This document shows positions 1 to 9,477 of a stretch of 64,000 nucleotides of DNA, piece by piece. A program made the position numbers and the translations under genes. The stretch is taken from assembly GCA_900767465.1 (NCBI GenBank), contig CAAGAW010000020.1, positions 89,268-153,267 on the forward strand, in the 5' to 3' direction. The DNA comes from Clostridia bacterium (GTDB lineage: Bacteria > Bacillota > Clostridia > Christensenellales > Pumilibacteraceae). Under the pieces are notes generated by a model. That model worked only from the letters and a program-made list of their open reading frames with translations. It was not told the origin of the DNA and did not search any database. How positions within the stretch are numbered: the first letter of the stretch is position 1; every line of letters begins with the position of its first letter.

Positions 1-262
1 CGGACGAAGCCGCAAAACCGTCGGAAGAACGAAAAATCACGTAATAGCCGCTTCTCTCGCGCGACTGGGCGTACCCCTCGTCGCACAAAAGCCCGTATGC
101 GTGTTCGACCGTTATCGTGCTTAAACCCGTCTCTTCGGCAAGCGTGCGTTCGGACGGCAATTTCGCGTTATAAGGATATATACCGCCGATAATATCGTCC
201 CTTATCGCCTTGTATAATTGCAAATAAGCGGGACGGCGGGTTTTGTCGATTACGTATCTCAT
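1..262 (-). CDS. MocR/PdxR-type GntR regulator, N-terminal part (runs off the window)
   Basis: The reverse strand encodes 87 residues from an ATG at 262 and continues past the window edge. The visible part is a complete GntR winged-helix domain: it opens MRYVIDKTRRPAYLQLYKAI, has the LPSERTLAEETGLS recognition region, and ends its wing at SGYYV. The opening and the run into a longer protein fit the MocR subfamily, whose second domain is a PLP-binding aminotransferase fold, but that domain is not visible here. MocR proteins usually control vitamin B6 or amino-acid genes. It is divergent from an ECF S-component, which supports a vitamin role. The subfamily is inferred from the N-terminus only. 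Confidence 0.75.
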   Translation of the reverse strand, partial: MRYVIDKTRRPAYLQLYKAIRDDIIGGIYPYNAKLPSERTLAEETGLSTITVEHAYGLLCDEGYAQSRERSGYYVIFRSSDGFAASS

Positions 263-353
263 CTGCCTATATAATTTTCTCCGTTTCTGCCTATTTTGTT
301 TCGGCAGATTTTATTATATACTATACGTAGATAAAATGCAAGGGATTACGGCT
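262..353. promoter_or_regulatory. Divergent control region with repeated TCTGCC motifs
   Basis: TCTGCCTAT occurs twice in direct orientation (262-270 and 286-294, 24 bp apart), and an inverted AATCTGCCGAAA lies at about 299-310. Direct plus inverted copies of one motif are typical of MocR operators. AT-rich -10-like sequence for the rightward gene follows at about 312-325. The regulator start codon overlaps the first copy, suggesting autoregulation. Confidence 0.45.
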
Positions 354-971
354 ATGGAAAGAAAAATCAACGCAAGAAAAACAACGCTGTGGATATGCAC
401 GACGGCAACGTTTATGGCAATTAACGTTGCGCTCAGTTCGTTCGGGATACCCGTACCGGGCGGACACCTTTACCTCAACGACGTGATTATATGTCTCGCC
501 GCGATAATTCTCGACCCGCTTGCCGCGTTTATCGTGGGCGGCGTGGGCGCGTTTTTGGGCGATTTCTTTTTTTACCCCGCGCCTATGTTCGTGTCGCTGG
601 TAACGCACGGACTGCAAGCCGTAGTTATATCGGTATTCTCGCATTACGTTATGAAAGATCACCCCGTAGTCGCGTCCGGAATCGGAGTTGCCGTAGGCGC
701 GGTTATTATGGTAGTCGGGTACTCACTCGGACGGGCGTTTATTTACAGCACGCCGCAGTACGCCGTAATCAAACTGCCCTATCAGATACTTCAAGCCGCC
801 GTGGGCGCGGTTTTCGGAATGATTCTCTGCTGGAAATGCAAACTCAACAAACTTTACGTTGCTGGCTCGCACGGCAGGAAATCCGTTGCGGGCGCGACGA
901 GGGCGACCTCCTCGCCCGTAGAATCGGCAAACGCGGATCGCGACCCGAAACCCGACCCGGCGCGGGAATAA
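354..971 (+). CDS. ECF transporter S-component (vitamin-type substrate)
   Basis: About 205 residues with five or six hydrophobic helices. The body matches substrate-binding S-components of energy-coupling-factor transporters: a conserved first helix with TATFMAINVALS, a loop with GGHLYLNDVIICLAA, then the glycine-rich VGGVGAFLGDFFFYPAP segment. S-components bind a vitamin or precursor in the membrane and share an ATPase/T module usually encoded elsewhere; none is seen here. The start at 354 is chosen because AAGGGA lies 8 bases upstream and the longer reading adds only a low-complexity hydrophobic stretch. The divergent MocR-like regulator makes a B6 vitamer a reasonable guess, but the substrate is not shown by sequence. 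The C-terminal tail is polar and probably disordered. Confidence 0.75.
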   Translation: MERKINARKTTLWICTTATFMAINVALSSFGIPVPGGHLYLNDVIICLAAIILDPLAAFIVGGVGAFLGDFFFYPAPMFVSLVTHGLQAVVISVFSHYVMKDHPVVASGIGVAVGAVIMVVGYSLGRAFIYSTPQYAVIKLPYQILQAAVGAVFGMILCWKCKLNKLYVAGSHGRKSVAGATRATSSPVESANADRDPKPDPARE

Positions 972-983
972 CGAAAGGACTCT

Positions 984-2126
984 ATGACCGACGCGAACAA
1001 ACGAAAATTCATCGGATCGAAACGAGCGCGACGCATAACGGCGGCGTGCCTTTCGGCTTTTATCGCGATTGCCGCGCTCGTGTCCGTCGCATGGTTTGCG
1101 GGCTTGGGGACGACCGAACGGTACGTTGCCGATCTCGTTATCGACCGATCCGCTCCGGAGGGAATCGAAACGACGAAAACCGCCGAGTACGGCTATGCCG
1201 AAATTAACGTTACCCGCCCGGACGAATTGAAAATTCTGCAACTGTCCGACCTTCATATAGGTTGCGGGTTTTTGTCGGTTGCCGAGGACAAAAAACTTAT
1301 AAACGAAATCGTTAAATGCGTAAACGCGGTAAATCCCGATCTGATCGCGATTACGGGGGACGCGCTCTCGCCCGTTTTCGTAACGAGCGGCACGCGCAAC
1401 TCGTACCGGCAAACCGCCGTGCTTACCGCGTTGTTTGAAAAACTCAAGGTCCCGTACGCGTTCTGCTTCGGCAATCACGACGGAGACGGAACGGCGGGCA
1501 AAGCGTACGTCGCCGAAAAACTCGAAGCCGCGCCGTACTCGCTGTTTTTACGCGGCGACCGATCGGCGGGCGAAGGCAATTATTGCGTTAAAGTGAAGTT
1601 CGGCGGTGATCTCGTCTCCTCGCTGATTTTTATCGACAGCGGAATGAGCGCGGGCGCAGGCAAGTACGAGGGCGTAAGCAAATCCGGCGTAAAATCGTAC
1701 GAAGAAATCGCACGCAAACTGAAAGAAGAAAACCCGACGGCAAGCAACCTTTTGTTTATGCACGTTCCCGTTCCCGAATACGACGATTTTTATAACGCGG
1801 CAAAACGCGGAGACCCCGATTATCGGCTTATTTCGGGCATTAAGGACGAAAAAGTTGCGTGCGGCGAACAAAACGGGCTTTACGACGCGATCGTAAAAAC
1901 CGATTTTACCAAGTGGGTGTTCTGCGGGCACGACCATAAAAACAATTATTCGGTTAAAAACGAAACTACGGGCGTGACTTTATGTTACGGAATGAGCATG
2001 GATTTTTCCGCTTATCCGACGCTTCGGTTCAAAACCGGATACAGAGGCGGTCGGGTAATCAAGATCGCGAAAAGCGGCGAAGTAACCACCTTTCTCGTCC
2101 CTCAAAGCAACGGATATTCCGCGTAA
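984..2126 (+). CDS. Membrane-anchored metallophosphoesterase
   Basis: This 380-residue protein has one N-terminal signal-anchor helix (about 17-41) and an extracytoplasmic calcineurin-like phosphoesterase domain. The metal-binding motifs appear in order: LSDLHIG, TGDALS, FGNHDGDG, FMHVPVPE and CGHDHKNN. These ligate a two-metal centre that hydrolyses phosphate esters. The closest named group is the purple-acid-phosphatase-like or YkuE-type membrane phosphoesterases; the substrate is unknown. AAAGGA precedes the ATG, and the start is only 12 bases after the ECF gene, so the two are probably co-transcribed. A strong terminator follows at 2234-2277. Confidence 0.85.
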   Translation: MTDANKRKFIGSKRARRITAACLSAFIAIAALVSVAWFAGLGTTERYVADLVIDRSAPEGIETTKTAEYGYAEINVTRPDELKILQLSDLHIGCGFLSVAEDKKLINEIVKCVNAVNPDLIAITGDALSPVFVTSGTRNSYRQTAVLTALFEKLKVPYAFCFGNHDGDGTAGKAYVAEKLEAAPYSLFLRGDRSAGEGNYCVKVKFGGDLVSSLIFIDSGMSAGAGKYEGVSKSGVKSYEEIARKLKEENPTASNLLFMHVPVPEYDDFYNAAKRGDPDYRLISGIKDEKVACGEQNGLYDAIVKTDFTKWVFCGHDHKNNYSVKNETTGVTLCYGMSMDFSAYPTLRFKTGYRGGRVIKIAKSGEVTTFLVPQSNGYSA

Positions 2127-2233
2127 AACCGCTGCGGCGAACGAGTCGCGGCGGCGAACAAAACCCGACGTATACGCAAATCGGCGGGATCGTAATAAAA
2201 TCGGATACAATCCGGGCGACGCTTGCGTAAAGT

Positions 2234-2277
2234 AAAAAGGCTTTCGGCGACAAACCGAAAACCTTTTCGTTTTTTTG
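2234..2277. terminator. Bidirectional intrinsic terminator
   Basis: The inverted repeat AAAAGGcTTTCGG / CCGAAAaCCTTTT is followed on the plus strand by seven T residues and flanked by T on the other strand as well. It separates the convergent metallophosphoesterase gene and galT. Confidence 0.8.
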
Positions 2278-2282
2278 TTATA

Positions 2283-3800
2283 CTATTTTTCTTCGATTCC
2301 GAGCGACGAGAGGAATTTCACGAACGCCGCGTAACCCGCTTCGTCCTTTTTGAACACGGCGGTGTTGTCGAGAATATCCTCGCAAACGCGGTTTACTTCG
2401 TCTTTTACGGCAAGGGTCGCTTCGACTGCCGAGCATTTGCCGTTCTCTTTCATAAGTTTTTCGATCATCGGCGCGTGAATCTTCATATCGTCGGCGAGCG
2501 AATCGACTCCGCCGTACTTGACGGCGCGGCTTACGTACTGCTCTACCTCGGCAAGCTGACGGTCGAGACGCGCGGGAAGAATGAACAATCCCATGGCCTC
2601 TATAAGTCCGATCGCCTCGCTCTTGATGTTCTGATTTTCGGGGTGAACGTGGAAGATTCCGTCGGGGAACTGCTCGGAAGTACGGTTGTTGCGAAGAATA
2701 AGTTCGACGACGTATTTCCCGTCCGCTTTGCGCGCGATCGGGGTAATCGCGTTATGCGGTTCGCCGTCGTTTGCGATAACGCCCACGCTCTCGTCCGAGT
2801 ACGCTTTCCACGCCTCGATGATTTTTCCGGCGAGTTCGGCAAGCGTGTTGCGATTATCCGAGGTGAGTCGGATTACCGAGTTGTACCAGTCGAGAATACC
2901 GATGCTTACGTACGGATACTCTTTGGACCTAAAAGCGGTAAGCACGGGAGCTTTGTGCATGGGAAGAAGTTTGAGTCCGCCCTGAAAATGATCGTGCGTG
3001 AGGATCGAGCCGCCGACTATGGGAAGCGCGGCGTTGCAGCCGATGAAATAGTTGGGGTTGTAGTCCACGAAATCGAGAAGTTTTACGACCGTTTGCGGAA
3101 TAACCTTCATGGGAGTATGTTCGCGGTTGATCGCGATACCGTGCTGATTGAAGTACGCGTACGGCGAGAACTGCCAGAACCACTCCTCTCCGCCAAGCGT
3201 AAGCGGAATCGTACGGAGATTCTGACGGTATACGCCGTGTCCCGCGTAACCCTCGTTTTCCGCGCAGATCATGCATGACGGATAAGAAGATTTTTTCGCG
3301 GTGAGAAGTTTCGCGGTATCCTTGTTGTTTTTTTCGGGCTTGGACAGGTTGATCGTGATTTCGAGTTTGCCCTTGGTGGACTTGGCTTCCCAATGCTTAT
3401 TGCGGGCAATCTTCGTCGCCTTGATATAGTCGTTTTTAACGCCGTAGTCGTGCAGCCAGTCGAACGCTTTTGCGGGCGAAGTCTCGTAGAGGCTGTCAAA
3501 CATATCCACGACTTCGGAGGGACGAAGGCTTACCATGTCCATAACGTCGTTTCCGAACTTCTCGCGATCGGCTTCGGTTATGATACCGTTAGCCACCGCG
3601 TAATCGACGATCGGGTTAAGAACCTCGTCGGGGCAGGTCATTTCCTCGATTTTGTCCTCGTCCACTTCGTACTGGACGTAATCGTCGAGTCCGAGTTTGT
3701 CCAGAAGACGGTTACGTACGTAAATTACGTCGAGGTCGTCCAGAAGCAAGTGCGCCTGCGCGTACACGAGCAATTGCTCGATCTGAGAATAAATAATCAT
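2283..3800 (-). CDS. galT: Galactose-1-phosphate uridylyltransferase, class II
   Basis: About 505 residues, the length typical of the Gram-positive class II GalT family, which is much longer than the E. coli type. Recognisable blocks are the N-terminal YAQAHLLLDDLDVIYVRNRLL, the PSCMICAENEGYAGH segment, YFIGCNAALPIVGGSILTHD with the HDHFQGG histidine cluster, and SIGILDWYNSVIRL. It transfers UMP between UDP-glucose and galactose-1-phosphate in the Leloir pathway in the cytoplasm. The start at 3800 follows AAAGGAGA; a longer reading frame upstream has no ribosome site. No galK or galE is nearby. It lies 32 bases after the RluA-type gene and probably shares its transcript. Confidence 0.92.
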   Translation of the reverse strand: MIIYSQIEQLLVYAQAHLLLDDLDVIYVRNRLLDKLGLDDYVQYEVDEDKIEEMTCPDEVLNPIVDYAVANGIITEADREKFGNDVMDMVSLRPSEVVDMFDSLYETSPAKAFDWLHDYGVKNDYIKATKIARNKHWEAKSTKGKLEITINLSKPEKNNKDTAKLLTAKKSSYPSCMICAENEGYAGHGVYRQNLRTIPLTLGGEEWFWQFSPYAYFNQHGIAINREHTPMKVIPQTVVKLLDFVDYNPNYFIGCNAALPIVGGSILTHDHFQGGLKLLPMHKAPVLTAFRSKEYPYVSIGILDWYNSVIRLTSDNRNTLAELAGKIIEAWKAYSDESVGVIANDGEPHNAITPIARKADGKYVVELILRNNRTSEQFPDGIFHVHPENQNIKSEAIGLIEAMGLFILPARLDRQLAEVEQYVSRAVKYGGVDSLADDMKIHAPMIEKLMKENGKCSAVEATLAVKDEVNRVCEDILDNTAVFKKDEAGYAAFVKFLSSLGIEEK

Positions 3801-3832
3801 TTCCGTTTCTCTCCTTTTACGGTTTAATTTTC

Positions 3833-4552
3833 TTACGAACGCGGGGCTACGAGCCTTACGTGTCGTTCGATTGCAAATAAATTCCACGGCGTTTTGTCAA
3901 GCGGGGGGTACGCCATAAACACCATCGGCACCTTGGTTACGGGGTGATAAAACCGAAGTTCGTACGCCCAGAGCGCGAGGTTGTAGCCTTTTGCCAGCAC
4001 GTCGCCGCCGTATCGCGCGTCGCCGAATATCGGGGTTCCGACGCTCTTCATCTGTACGCGCGCCTGATGCGATCTGCCGGTGAGCAGTTTTATGTCCACG
4101 AGCGATACGCGCGGTTCGGTTTCGAGTACCTTATATATAAGTTCCGCTCGTTTCGCGCCCTCGACGGCTGCCGGAACGGTAACGACGGTATTCGTTTTTT
4201 CGTCCTTTTTGAGATAGTTTACAAGCCTTGCCTGACGATCGCGCGGCGTTCCGACCACGACGGCAAGATATCGCTTTTCAAACTCGCCGGTTTTGATCTG
4301 CTCGCAAAGCCGCTCCGCCGCTTTGGACGTGCGCGCGAAAACCATTACGCCGCCGGTCGGTCGGTCGAGCCGATGAACAAGCCCGATATACGCCTCGCCC
4401 GGCTTGTTGTATTTTTCTTTGACGTAGGCTTTAACCATATCGAGCAGACTCTCGTCGCCCGAACTGTCGCCCTGCGTGGGGACGTTCTGGGGTTTGAGGA
4501 CGACTATTATTTGATTGTCCTCGTATAAAACCGTCGGTTTTTCTTCGTTCAT
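3833..4552 (-). CDS. RluA-family pseudouridine synthase
   Basis: This 239-residue enzyme belongs to the RluA family, which isomerises uridine to pseudouridine in rRNA or tRNA. The catalytic block HRLDRPTGGVMVFARTSKAA contains the nucleophilic aspartate, and the family motifs LLTGRSHQARVQ and PIFGDARYGG follow. There is no N-terminal S4 RNA-binding domain, so it is a short RluA-type rather than an RluC/RluD-type enzyme; the target position cannot be read from sequence. It is upstream of galT on the same strand with a 32-base gap. Confidence 0.88.
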   Translation of the reverse strand: MNEEKPTVLYEDNQIIVVLKPQNVPTQGDSSGDESLLDMVKAYVKEKYNKPGEAYIGLVHRLDRPTGGVMVFARTSKAAERLCEQIKTGEFEKRYLAVVVGTPRDRQARLVNYLKKDEKTNTVVTVPAAVEGAKRAELIYKVLETEPRVSLVDIKLLTGRSHQARVQMKSVGTPIFGDARYGGDVLAKGYNLALWAYELRFYHPVTKVPMVFMAYPPLDKTPWNLFAIERHVRLVAPRS

Positions 4553-4980
4553 AGTTTCTCCTTGCAGGGAGTCCCTGCGGGGCGCAGAGCCCGTGCGGGC
4601 AAGTATTTGGGGTTAGTCGTGTACGCTTGTTCTCGTTTTTACCGCGGGGAATTTCTCGGCGGTGAGTCACCGCGGACGAGTGTTTGGGGTGGTCGTGTTC
4701 GCTTATACTCGGTTCTAATGTATGGGATTTCTCGACTTCGCTCGAAATGACAGCATGACCGATTCGCGGCGAAGCCGTCGGTAGGGCGGGACGCCCTCGT
4801 CCCGCCGCATAACGTGTACGCTTGTTCTCGTTTTTACCGCGGGGGATTTCTCGGCGGTGAGTCACCGCGGGGCACGGAGCCCGTGCGGGTTCGTTGCCGA
4901 CGTTCCCCTTCCGGGAGATTGCCACGCTACGGCTGTGCCTTCGCTCGCAATGACAAGGCTTTAACGGTGTGCGCTTGATT
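4553..4980. repeat. Mosaic intergenic repeat field 1
   Basis: This gap has no convincing gene. It contains a family A hairpin ending CTCGAAATGACA (4727-4752), a family B hairpin with GTAGGGCGGGACGCCCTCGT (4773-4813, seen again in other gaps), copies of the TTTCTCGGCGGTGAGTCACC block (4671 and 4851), and a family D hairpin with CGCTCGCAATGACA ending near 4955. Open frames here are only read-through of the repeats. Confidence 0.8.
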
Positions 4981-5093
4981 TAAATAATGTTTAACCTTAT
5001 AAAACGCCGCACACGCCAATATAGTTTATCATTCCGAGGGAACGTAGTGACCGTGGGAACCGAGCGGCGCGACGCGGCGGCACGAAGTGCCGT

Positions 5094-5120
5094 AAAAACA
5101 GTCCTCAGGTGACTGTTTTT
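5094..5120. terminator. Symmetrical terminator-like hairpin
   Basis: AAAAACAGTC and GACTGTTTTT flank a 7-base loop. It would work in either direction, but no gene ends close to it, so it may belong to a degenerate repeat. The surrounding 4981-5244 holds nothing else recognised. Confidence 0.5.
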
Positions 5121-5244
5121 AGCCAAAGCGGCGAAGCAACTATGTTGCGAGCGGGGAGCGAAAACGGTCGTTCTGACGACTAACGGTCGCAAAGCCTGAC
5201 GCGAAATTTTACAGCCCGCGAAAAAGTCGCCGCATTTCGTATAT

Positions 5245-5472
5245 GCGTTTTGACGCGGGAATTTTCAACGTAAATCACCGCCGCTTCGCGCAGAAATTTT
5301 TTCGTTATGCAAGGCAGTCAAGGTGAAAAACGCGAGACGTACTCGACATCGGCGTTTTGGCGCGGGAATTTTCAACGTAAGTCACCGCCGCTTCGCGCAG
5401 AGATTTTTTCGTTATGCAAGGCAATCAAGGTGAAAAACGCGAGGCGTACTTAGATGTACGGTGAGCGTTTTG
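5245..5472. repeat. Tandem 107-bp repeat (family F), two copies and a fragment
   Basis: Unit 1 (5245-5351) and unit 2 (5352-5458) differ at only a few positions, and a third copy starts at about 5464. Each contains GCGCGGGAATTTTCAACGTA-like sequence and a hairpin with AAAACGC / GCGTTTT arms around a GTACT loop. The same architecture recurs at 11222-11469. Non-coding. Confidence 0.85.
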
Positions 5473-5506
5473 AATCCGCAGATTAACACAGCAGAACGGA
5501 AAAAGA

Positions 5507-6370
5507 TCAAGCGAAGAATATTGCTGAGCAACCGCACGGAAGTTCCACCCTGCCTTTCGACTCGTCGGCGACGGGAAGACAAAGTTCGTAAGCGTCGATA
5601 TTGCCGCGGGCGCCGTTAAGCGCGATGGAAAGGATATTTTTGATAACGGTGGGTTGAAGTCCGGTGGTATAACTGTTGATGAGAAAGAACCGCGGATCGT
5701 CGAGTACTTCGGTAACGAGGCTGACGAGTTCGAACAGGCTGTCTTCGAGTTTCCACGTCTCGCCGGACGGTCCTCTGCCGTAAGACGGCGGGTCCATCAG
5801 AACGGCGTCGTATCGCTTGCCGCGTTTGATTTCGCGCTGAACGAACTTTTTGCAGTCGTCCACGATATACCTGATTCCGTCGTCGGGAACGCCGGACAGT
5901 TTCGCGTTCTGCCGGCACCTGTCTACCATACCCTTCGCCGCGTCCACGTGGGTTACGAACGCGCCGCGTTTTGCGAGCGCGACGCTTGCGCCGCCCGTGT
6001 ACCCGAAAAGGTTAAGAACGTTAAGTCTCTTGCCGCTGCCATCGGCTATTTTTCCCATACGATCCCAGTTATAAGCCTGTTCGGGAAAAAGTCCGGTGTG
6101 CTTGAAGCCCATAGGCTTGATGAGGAACTTACAGTCGCGCCAGCCGATCGTCCACTCTTCGGGCATATTGCGGAAAAACTGCCATCTGCCGCCGCCGTCG
6201 CTTGCGCGAATGTACCGCGCGTGAAGTTTGGGGTACTTGCTAAGGTCGAACGGAGCCGTCCATATCGCCTGAGGATCGGGACGGAGCAGATAGATTCCGC
6301 CCCAGCGTTCGAGTTTTTCGCCGCCGCCCGCCGCGATTACCTCGTAATCTTTCCAGTCGGGCGCGATCAT
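5507..6370 (-). CDS. Class I SAM-dependent methyltransferase (RlmI/COG1092-like)
   Basis: The 287-residue protein has a Rossmann methyltransferase fold. Motif I is NLFGYTGGASVALAKRGA, the acidic loop is VDAAKGMVDRCRQNAKLSG, and motif IV is VLMDPPSYGRGPSGE, a layout shared with 23S rRNA cytosine methyltransferases of the RlmI group. The N-terminal part (about 1-90) is shorter than in RlmI, with no PUA domain recognised, so it may be a stand-alone catalytic relative. Its ATG overlaps the ileS stop as ATGA (6367-6370), indicating translational coupling. The exact RNA target is unknown. Confidence 0.8.
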   Translation of the reverse strand: MIAPDWKDYEVIAAGGGEKLERWGGIYLLRPDPQAIWTAPFDLSKYPKLHARYIRASDGGGRWQFFRNMPEEWTIGWRDCKFLIKPMGFKHTGLFPEQAYNWDRMGKIADGSGKRLNVLNLFGYTGGASVALAKRGAFVTHVDAAKGMVDRCRQNAKLSGVPDDGIRYIVDDCKKFVQREIKRGKRYDAVLMDPPSYGRGPSGETWKLEDSLFELVSLVTEVLDDPRFFLINSYTTGLQPTVIKNILSIALNGARGNIDAYELCLPVADESKGRVELPCGCSAIFFA

Positions 6371-9300
6371 ATTTTCTCGATTCCTATACGCACCGGCTTG
6401 CCGTTTACGTCGGTGGTTTCGGTTCCGTAAGCCGCCGCGGTGAGTTCGTCGGCGAGAACGTCCGAGCAGATTTCGTCCGCGTAGTCGCGAACTACCGAAT
6501 CGATCTCTTCGTCGCCCGAAATCATAAGGCGGATATGGTCGGTAACCTCGAACCCTGCGTCTTTACGCATATTCTGAACTTTGGAAACAATCTCGCGCAT
6601 ATATCCTTCGCGGATAAGTTCGGGCGTGAGCGTTACGTCCAGAATTACGGTCATACTGCCCTCGGACTGAACGGAATAGCCGTCTTTGCTGAGTACGGTG
6701 ATTATCACGTCGTCGCGGGTGAGTTCGATTTCGCCGTCCGCCTCGAAAACGTATTTTTCCTTGTCGCGAAGTCCGTTGACTACCACCGCCGCGTTGCCAG
6801 CGAGGTGAGCGCGGATCGCGCCGAGGCGTTTGCCGTATTTAGGTCCGAGCGTGCGGAGTTGCGGCTTGACTTCGTACGAAACGTAGTCGCCGGCGTCGGA
6901 CACGCATTCTACGCGTTTGACGTTGAGTTCGCCCTCAATAACCTCGATAAGTTCGGGCGTAAGCGTTTCCGCTTCGTCCGTGCGGATAATGAGTTCGCCG
7001 AGCGGCTGACGGTTCTTTACCGACGCGGCGTTACGCGCGGCACGACCGAGAACGACTGCCTTTTCGGCTACGCGCATACCCTCTTCGAGTACGGGGTCGA
7101 TATACTTTTCGTCGGCTTCGGGGAACGGGCAAAGGTGAACGGACACGGGCGCGTCGGGATTTACCGAACGCACGATGTTCTGATAGATCTCTTCGGTGAT
7201 GAACGGGATATACGGCGCGCAAAGCCTCGACAGCGTTTCGAGAACGGTGTAAAGCGTGGTGTACGCCGCGGCTTTGTCCTCGTCCATGCCGCTGCCCCAG
7301 AACCTGTCGCGGCAACGACGGACGTACCAGTTGGAAAGCGAATCCACGAAGTCCTGAATTTCGCGTGCGGACTCGGTGATTTTGTACTGTTCGAGGTTAT
7401 CGTCGGTGTTCTTTACGAGCGTGTTGAGTTCGCTGAGCACCCAGCGATCCATAATCGACAACTTGCAATCGCCGAGGTTGTATTTCGTCGGGTCGTAGCC
7501 GTCGATGTCGGCGTAAAGCACGTAGAACGAATAGGTGTTAAACAGCGTGCCGAGGAACTTGCGCTGACATTCGCTTACCGCCTCGTCGTAGAAACGCGAC
7601 GGAATCCACGGCGCGGAGTTTGTGTAGAAGTACCATCTTACCGCGTCCGCTCCCTGCTTGTCGAGAACCGACCACGGATCGACGACGTTACCTTTATGCT
7701 TGCTCATCTTGACGCCGTTGCGGTCGTTTACATGACCGAGAACGATACAGTTTCTGAACGGCGCTTTGTCGAACATAAGCGTCGAAATCGCAAGCAGCGT
7801 ATAGAACCAGCCGCGCGTCTGATCGACGGCTTCGGATATGAACTGCGCGGGGAAAGTTTTTTCAAACTTGTCTTTGTTTTCAAAGGGGTAATGAAGTTGC
7901 GCGAACGGCATCGATCCCGAGTCGTACCAGCAATCGATAACCTCGGGGGTGCGGTGCATTACGCCGCCGCATTTCGGGCAACGCATGGTAACCGCGTCAA
8001 CGTACGGCTTGTGAAGTTCGATATCGCCTTCGATTCCGCCGCGCTCTTTAAGCTCCTGCTTCGAGCCGATACATTCGGTTTCGCCGCAGTCGTCGCAGAT
8101 CCAGATCGGAAGCGGCGTACCCCAGTAACGCTCGCGGGAAAGTCCCCAGTCGATTACGTTTTCGAGGAAGTTGCCCATTCTGCCCTTGCCGATGGACTCG
8201 GGCATCCAGTTGACGGACGCGTTGTTCTTTATAAGTTCGTCGCGGACTTTCGTCATCGAAATGAACCACGTCGAACGCGCGTAGTAAAGAAGCGGAGTGT
8301 CGCAACGCCAGCAGAACGGATAACTGTGGGTAACGAGCGGGGCTTTAAGGAGCAGTCCGCGCTCGCGAAGGTCTTTTAAGATAAGTTTGTCGGCGTCTTT
8401 ACAGAACGTTCCGGCGAAGGGCGCGCCCTCTTTCATTTTGCCGCGATCGTCCACCATTTGAATAAACGGTATGCCGTTTGCGCGACCGATACGCGCGTCG
8501 TCCTCGCCGAACGCGGGCGCGATATGAACGATTCCGGTACCTTCGTCGAGGGTTACGTAATCGTCGCACACGGTAAAGTAGCATTTGCCCTTGCCCGCAT
8601 AGCAATCGTAAAGCGGCTCGTATGAAAGACCTGCGTATTCGCTACCTTTTTTTACCGAAAGCGTCTCGTACTCGCCCTCTTTGAAGAACTCGTGAACGCG
8701 CTCGGTAGCGAGAATCATTATATCGCCCTTAACCTGGACTTCCGAATAGTCGAAATTTGCGTTAAAGCAAAGCGCGGCGTTGGACGGAAGCGTCCACGGA
8801 GTCGTCGTCCATGCAAGGATATACGCGTTCTCTCTGCCCTTTACTTTGAATCCGACTACCGCCGTCCGCTCTTCGACATCCTTATACCCCTGCGCGACTT
8901 CGTGCGACGAAAGCGCGGTTCCGCAACGCGGGCAGTAGGGTACGATTTTGTGACCTTTGTACAAGAGTCCGCGGTCGAAGATGTTTTTAAGCGACCACCA
9001 TTCCGACTCGATGTACTTGTCGTCGTAGGTTACGTACGGGTCGTCCATATCCACCCAGTAACCCACGCGGTCGCTCATCTTTTTCCACTCGGAGGTGTAT
9101 TTCCACACGCTCTCCTTGCATTTTTTGATAAACGGCTCGATTCCGTACTTCTCGATTTCCTGCTTGCCGTCAAGCCCTAATTGCTTTTCGACTTCGAGTT
9201 CGACGGGAAGTCCGTGAGTGTCCCAGCCGGCTTTACGCGTGGCGTGATAGCCTTTCATCGTCTTGAAACGCGGAATTATGTCTTTGATGACGCGAGTGAG

Positions 9301-9477
9301 AATATGCCCTATATGCGGCTTACCGTTAGCGGTGGGAGGTCCGTCGTAAAACGAGAACTCTTCGCCGTCCTTAGTCTGCTCGAGCGTTTTTCTGAATACG
9401 TCGTTCTCTTCCCATAATTTAAGGACTTCTTCTTCGCGACCCGCAAAATCCATATCGGGATTGATTTTTTTGTACAT
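6367..9477 (-). CDS. ileS: Isoleucyl-tRNA synthetase, IleRS2 (eukaryote-like) type
   Basis: 1036 residues, the length of IleRS2 enzymes. The class I signature is PHIGHILT, and the KMSKS loop reads KMSKHKGNVVDPW. An editing domain insertion is present (WTTTPWTLPSNAA), with Cys pairs of zinc type at YCPRCGTALSSHEVAQGY and CDDCGETEC. It charges tRNA-Ile with isoleucine in the cytoplasm. IleRS2 enzymes are generally poorly inhibited by mupirocin; this is family knowledge, not shown here. No T-box lies upstream: the 132 bases to the SRP RNA lack any GGTACC-type antiterminator, so transcription may come from the SRP RNA promoter or an unseen one. An SD-like AGGAG sits just before the ATG. Confidence 0.95.
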   Translation of the reverse strand: MYKKINPDMDFAGREEEVLKLWEENDVFRKTLEQTKDGEEFSFYDGPPTANGKPHIGHILTRVIKDIIPRFKTMKGYHATRKAGWDTHGLPVELEVEKQLGLDGKQEIEKYGIEPFIKKCKESVWKYTSEWKKMSDRVGYWVDMDDPYVTYDDKYIESEWWSLKNIFDRGLLYKGHKIVPYCPRCGTALSSHEVAQGYKDVEERTAVVGFKVKGRENAYILAWTTTPWTLPSNAALCFNANFDYSEVQVKGDIMILATERVHEFFKEGEYETLSVKKGSEYAGLSYEPLYDCYAGKGKCYFTVCDDYVTLDEGTGIVHIAPAFGEDDARIGRANGIPFIQMVDDRGKMKEGAPFAGTFCKDADKLILKDLRERGLLLKAPLVTHSYPFCWRCDTPLLYYARSTWFISMTKVRDELIKNNASVNWMPESIGKGRMGNFLENVIDWGLSRERYWGTPLPIWICDDCGETECIGSKQELKERGGIEGDIELHKPYVDAVTMRCPKCGGVMHRTPEVIDCWYDSGSMPFAQLHYPFENKDKFEKTFPAQFISEAVDQTRGWFYTLLAISTLMFDKAPFRNCIVLGHVNDRNGVKMSKHKGNVVDPWSVLDKQGADAVRWYFYTNSAPWIPSRFYDEAVSECQRKFLGTLFNTYSFYVLYADIDGYDPTKYNLGDCKLSIMDRWVLSELNTLVKNTDDNLEQYKITESAREIQDFVDSLSNWYVRRCRDRFWGSGMDEDKAAAYTTLYTVLETLSRLCAPYIPFITEEIYQNIVRSVNPDAPVSVHLCPFPEADEKYIDPVLEEGMRVAEKAVVLGRAARNAASVKNRQPLGELIIRTDEAETLTPELIEVIEGELNVKRVECVSDAGDYVSYEVKPQLRTLGPKYGKRLGAIRAHLAGNAAVVVNGLRDKEKYVFEADGEIELTRDDVIITVLSKDGYSVQSEGSMTVILDVTLTPELIREGYMREIVSKVQNMRKDAGFEVTDHIRLMISGDEEIDSVVRDYADEICSDVLADELTAAAYGTETTDVNGKPVRIGIEKI

